A stretch of DNA of 64,000 nucleotides from Molossus alvarezi (Eukaryota > Chordata > Mammalia > Chiroptera > Molossidae), in assembly GCA_037176705.1 (NCBI GenBank), contig CM073895.1, forward strand, positions 7,154,551 to 7,218,550, written 5' to 3'. Position numbers and translations under genes: made by a program. Under the pieces are notes generated by a model. The model did not search any database. It was not told where the DNA came from and was given only the letters and a program-made list of their open reading frames with translations. Positions 1 through 64,000 of the stretch are shown in pieces (within the stretch, counting starts at the first letter, position 1; every line of letters begins with the position of its first letter).

Positions 1-316
1 ATTTTTTCCAGATTGGTCTTTTTGGCTTTCCATGGTTTGGCTATTGGTAAATTAAAATTTAGAAAGACATGGCTGTATATTGCACATTCTTCTTTGGCAA
101 GAGGGCTTTAAAATATTCTAAGTATGACCTGTAGATCTTTATAGCAATTAGATGATACTTATTTAGGCATCTGAAATAACTGTACACATGAATGCTTAAA
201 AATGTGAAGTTGAATATACTATTCTTTAAAAGCTTGATATTTTCCATTTTAATCATTTATCATCTCAAGTTTTTCTTCAATTTTCTCTTCTTTCCTTCCC
301 TCCTCAACTAATTTAG
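1..316 (+). other. End of the upstream UBE4B intron
   Basis: AT-rich intronic sequence ending in a pyrimidine-rich tract (about 268-304) and the acceptor TTTAG at 312-316. I see no exon, RNA gene or recognisable repeat in it. Confidence 0.75.
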
Positions 317-61787
<61,471 letters not shown>

Positions 61788-61939
61788 ACTGTCCCTTGCC
61801 CGGCCGGCCGGCAGGCGCAGCATCGGTGGCGACATGCTCTTCACACGCAGAGGCCAAACGTGGCAGACACCGAGCCCACCCACCGCGACCAAACGGTGGC
61901 CGTCTGGAAGGACATGAGTGAGAAGAGGAGCCCGATTCC

Positions 61940-61947
61940 TGTACATA
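61940..61947 (+). promoter_or_regulatory. Pumilio-type element TGTACATA
   Basis: TGTACATA fits the PUM1/PUM2 consensus TGTANATA and lies in the 3' UTR about 150 nt after the stop. A match by motif only. Confidence 0.5.
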
Positions 61948-62405
61948 TATTTAAGTGACAAACGTGGTCAAAAGCTTGAGGGACACATTTTATGATTGGT
62001 TGCTTGTGTAATGAAGCACGTCCTTCATGTGTCACAATTTGGGGCTATTGCAGCGGAAGTTTTTTAGTGATTGATAATGAATGGGTCTGGGCAGCATCCC
62101 CTCCATTTTTTTTCTTTTATTTTTTTTCCCCTAAATCCAATATCCACTGATTTGATTGTGATTAGAGAACCTTGGACATTTTGCTGCTAAAGAATCTTTC
62201 CCCCTTCCCTTTCCTTCCTGACCCTACTTGCACTGCTGTGGATTTTTTTAAGAGAAGCAAAAACGAAACTAAATTCCTTTCCTTGGCCCTCCAAACATAT
62301 ATTCTGTGAGATAACTGTGCCTGCAACAAAGTGTTAATCCTGGGATCGTATTTTTATATCATATTCACATATTTGTTTTTTTAATTGGTGTTAGATGACA
62401 TGATT

Positions 62406-62411
62406 AATAAA
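62406..62411 (+). promoter_or_regulatory. Possible proximal poly(A) signal
   Basis: AATAAA in GATTAATAAAAAAGG. If used, it would shorten the 3' UTR to about 0.64 kb. Downstream sequence is T-rich (62440-62480). Confidence 0.45.
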
Positions 62412-63050
62412 AAAGGCAAGATATTTTCAGAATTTGAATTTCAGTTTTTATTTTTATTTTTATTTCTATTTTGAAATGTCCCTTAAAAATTTTTTTATGC
62501 TAAGCAAAATGAAGAGAATCCTGTTGCTCTGGTCCTTGTCATGAGCCCTCTCTTAGGAACCGAAGGAGCAGCTGCAGCAAAGGGGATGTTGAAGTCTATC
62601 AGGATTAAACGACTTAGGGTTGGGGGGAGGGAGGGAGGTGTTTTTAATGCTACGTGACAGTTCGAAACCGTTACAGTTGTCCTATGAGGGTACATAAATT
62701 CCTCAACTCGGGGCCTGTGAGTACAAAGCAGGGGTCATGTATATGATGTGTCCTTTGGGGCTTGGCCTTACCAAAGCAAAAAAGGGGTGCAAGAAATGTG
62801 GAGGTATGTCTGCTTGTAAAACACACACAGGCAAACACACCCACACACACGCACAGAAACATAGGACTTTTTGTATTACTGCTCCCTACTTCACATACTT
62901 GAATTCTCGAATTTCCTTTGGGGTAAAAAAGGATTTGAAACCATAAAGTGTTTTGAAGAAATTAAGTCTACAAAAACATACTTTCTTTTTCTCTTCCTTT
63001 TTTCCCCCTCCACAGACAATGTCCTCTGTTCAATTCCTAATGCAAACTAC

Positions 63051-63056
63051 AATAAA
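63051..63056 (+). promoter_or_regulatory. Distal poly(A) signal
   Basis: AATAAA in CTACAATAAAAGGTG, with T/G-rich downstream sequence. The most likely end of the UBE4B transcript. Confidence 0.7.
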
Positions 63057-63530
63057 AGGTGATACACACTTAGAAGGCATCTTCTTTGAGTCTCTTCATT
63101 TTGTGGAAAGCAGAGGGGCGGGTGAACCACAGGAGCCAATGAGTGTTCCTGGGGGGATTCTCTTTCCTGGAGCCCATTAGGAATGGCTGTTTTTACCAGA
63201 AAACTTTCGGATTTGTGTCAGTCTCGAGGTCCCCTCGGTTCCCATTCCACCGTCTGCTTGTCTGAGGGCGTTGAGGTTTCTCATCTTCAGTCGCTGCCCT
63301 TCTCAAGTTGCCCTCTGTCTAAAATATCGTTCCCCTGACCTTCAAAAATCTTAAGTTCAACGCATTTCACGAGCATTTTCTCAGGCACTGCAGTTTATAA
63401 CACTGTCTACTGGCTCATGTTGTAACAGTGAGCACCTTCCCCAACATTGACTGAGGGCCGGGCACTATGCAAAGGCCTTCGCACTGATGGTTCGAGCAGA
63501 AAGAAGGTGGTATTACCTGTTTGTTGTTGT

Positions 63531-63769
63531 GAATCCTCGCCTGAGGATATTTTTCCATTGATTTTTAGAGAGAATGGAAGGGAGAGGAGGGGGAGAGAGA
63601 GAAACATCAATGAGAGAGACACATCAATTGGTTGCCTCCCGTATGCACCTTGACTGGGTCCAGGAATCAAACCTGCAACCCAGCTAGGTGCCCTTGACTG
63701 GGATTCAAACCCATGACCCTTCAGTGCATGGGTTAACACTACAACCACTGAGCCACACCAGCCAGGGCT
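63531..63769 (-). repeat. VES-type SINE, older copy
   Basis: Minus copy from AATCCTCGCCTGAGG to CACACCAGCCAGGGCT, outside the gene. Confidence 0.92.
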
Positions 63770-63799
63770 CTCTCTTTTTTCAAACAGGTCAGGGTATAG

Positions 63800-63900
63800 G
63801 GCGTGGAGAGGTTAGGTATTACTTGCCCAAGGCCACTTGGCCAGTTAGTGAAAGAGCAGGTGCCCAGGCTCAGAGCCCATGCCCTTGGCCACCATGTCCA
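63800..63900 (+). repeat. MIR SINE fragment
   Basis: GGAGAGGTTAGGTATTACTT, GCCCAAGGCCACTTGGCCAG and AGTGAAAGAGCAGGTGCCC follow the MIR 3' half. Confidence 0.65.
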
Positions 63901-64000
63901 CTTTTCTTTAGCATGTTTGGACTAAATCTTTTTTTTATTCCCCAAAAATGTAATGTATTCTTAGACAATATAGACAAAAAGAAAACTAAAAGCACCCATA

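Larger units (their letters stand above)
61788..63075 (+). other. UBE4B: UBE4B 3' UTR
   Basis: Follows the stop with no splice site needed. It ends about 20 nt after AATAAA at 63051-63056; GT/T-rich sequence beyond it (GAGTCTCTTCATTTTGTGG) suits cleavage. Free of SINEs, unlike nearly all the introns, which suggests constraint. CA-rich stretch at 62820-62860. The exact cleavage site is inferred. Confidence 0.8.
63076..64000 (+). other. 3' flank of UBE4B
   Basis: Contains a minus-strand VES SINE (63531-63769) and a MIR-like stretch (about 63800-63900). No gene recognised; in human the next gene is KIF1B, further away. Confidence 0.7.

Overview
The window is mammalian genomic DNA, almost certainly from a yangochiropteran bat and probably a vespertilionid. 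The main evidence is about 37 copies of the long VES-type tRNA-derived SINE (5' end CCCTGGCCGGTTTGGCTCAG, 3' end TCCTCGGGTGAGGATAAAA), plus nine copies of a related SINE ending in ATCAATAAA. Many have perfect or near-perfect target-site duplications. There is no prokaryotic or viral genome structure, no CRISPR array and no operon.

One gene fills the window on the + strand: UBE4B (ubiquitination factor E4B, mammalian UFD2a), an E3/E4 ubiquitin ligase. I can place 22 coding exons between 317 and 61787. They are probably exons 7-28 of the long isoform. Joined, they give one intact frame of 1040 codons plus a TGA stop, equal to about residue 271 to the end of the 1302-residue human protein as I remember it. 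The 5' end lies upstream of the window. The first visible exon is the long-isoform alternative exon, here 8 codons longer than in human. Exons 2-20 encode the linker and the helical Ufd2 core. Exons 20-22 encode the C-terminal U-box that recruits the E2. All introns are GT-AG except the one before the main U-box exon, which is GC-AG. The 3' UTR runs from 61788 to about 63075, with a poly(A) signal at 63051 and a Pumilio-type element at 61940.

By region: 1-316 is the end of an upstream intron. 317-727 is the GC-rich alternative exon. 728-8343 is a long intron with simple repeats, VES SINEs and an L2. 8344-21725 holds nine further exons, with SINEs, L2, MIR and a hAT MITE between them. 21726-32889 is SINE-rich and contains an unexplained inverted repeat and an L1 inserted in an L1. 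32890-37239 holds four exons. 37240-45230 is a long intron with an L1 split by a cluster of VES insertions. 45231-54624 holds four exons and a minisatellite. 54625-60294 is a long intron with SINEs and L1. 60295-63075 is the U-box end of the gene and its 3' UTR. 63076-64000 is 3' flank; KIF1B is the next gene in human, but none of it is visible here.

I see no second gene. The points most worth checking are the 8-codon insertion, the GC-AG intron, two A-tailed SINEs made only of the tRNA-like head and truncated at the same place, a 66-71 bp inverted repeat of unknown origin, close inverted SINE pairs, and the hAT MITE with its 8-bp target duplication.
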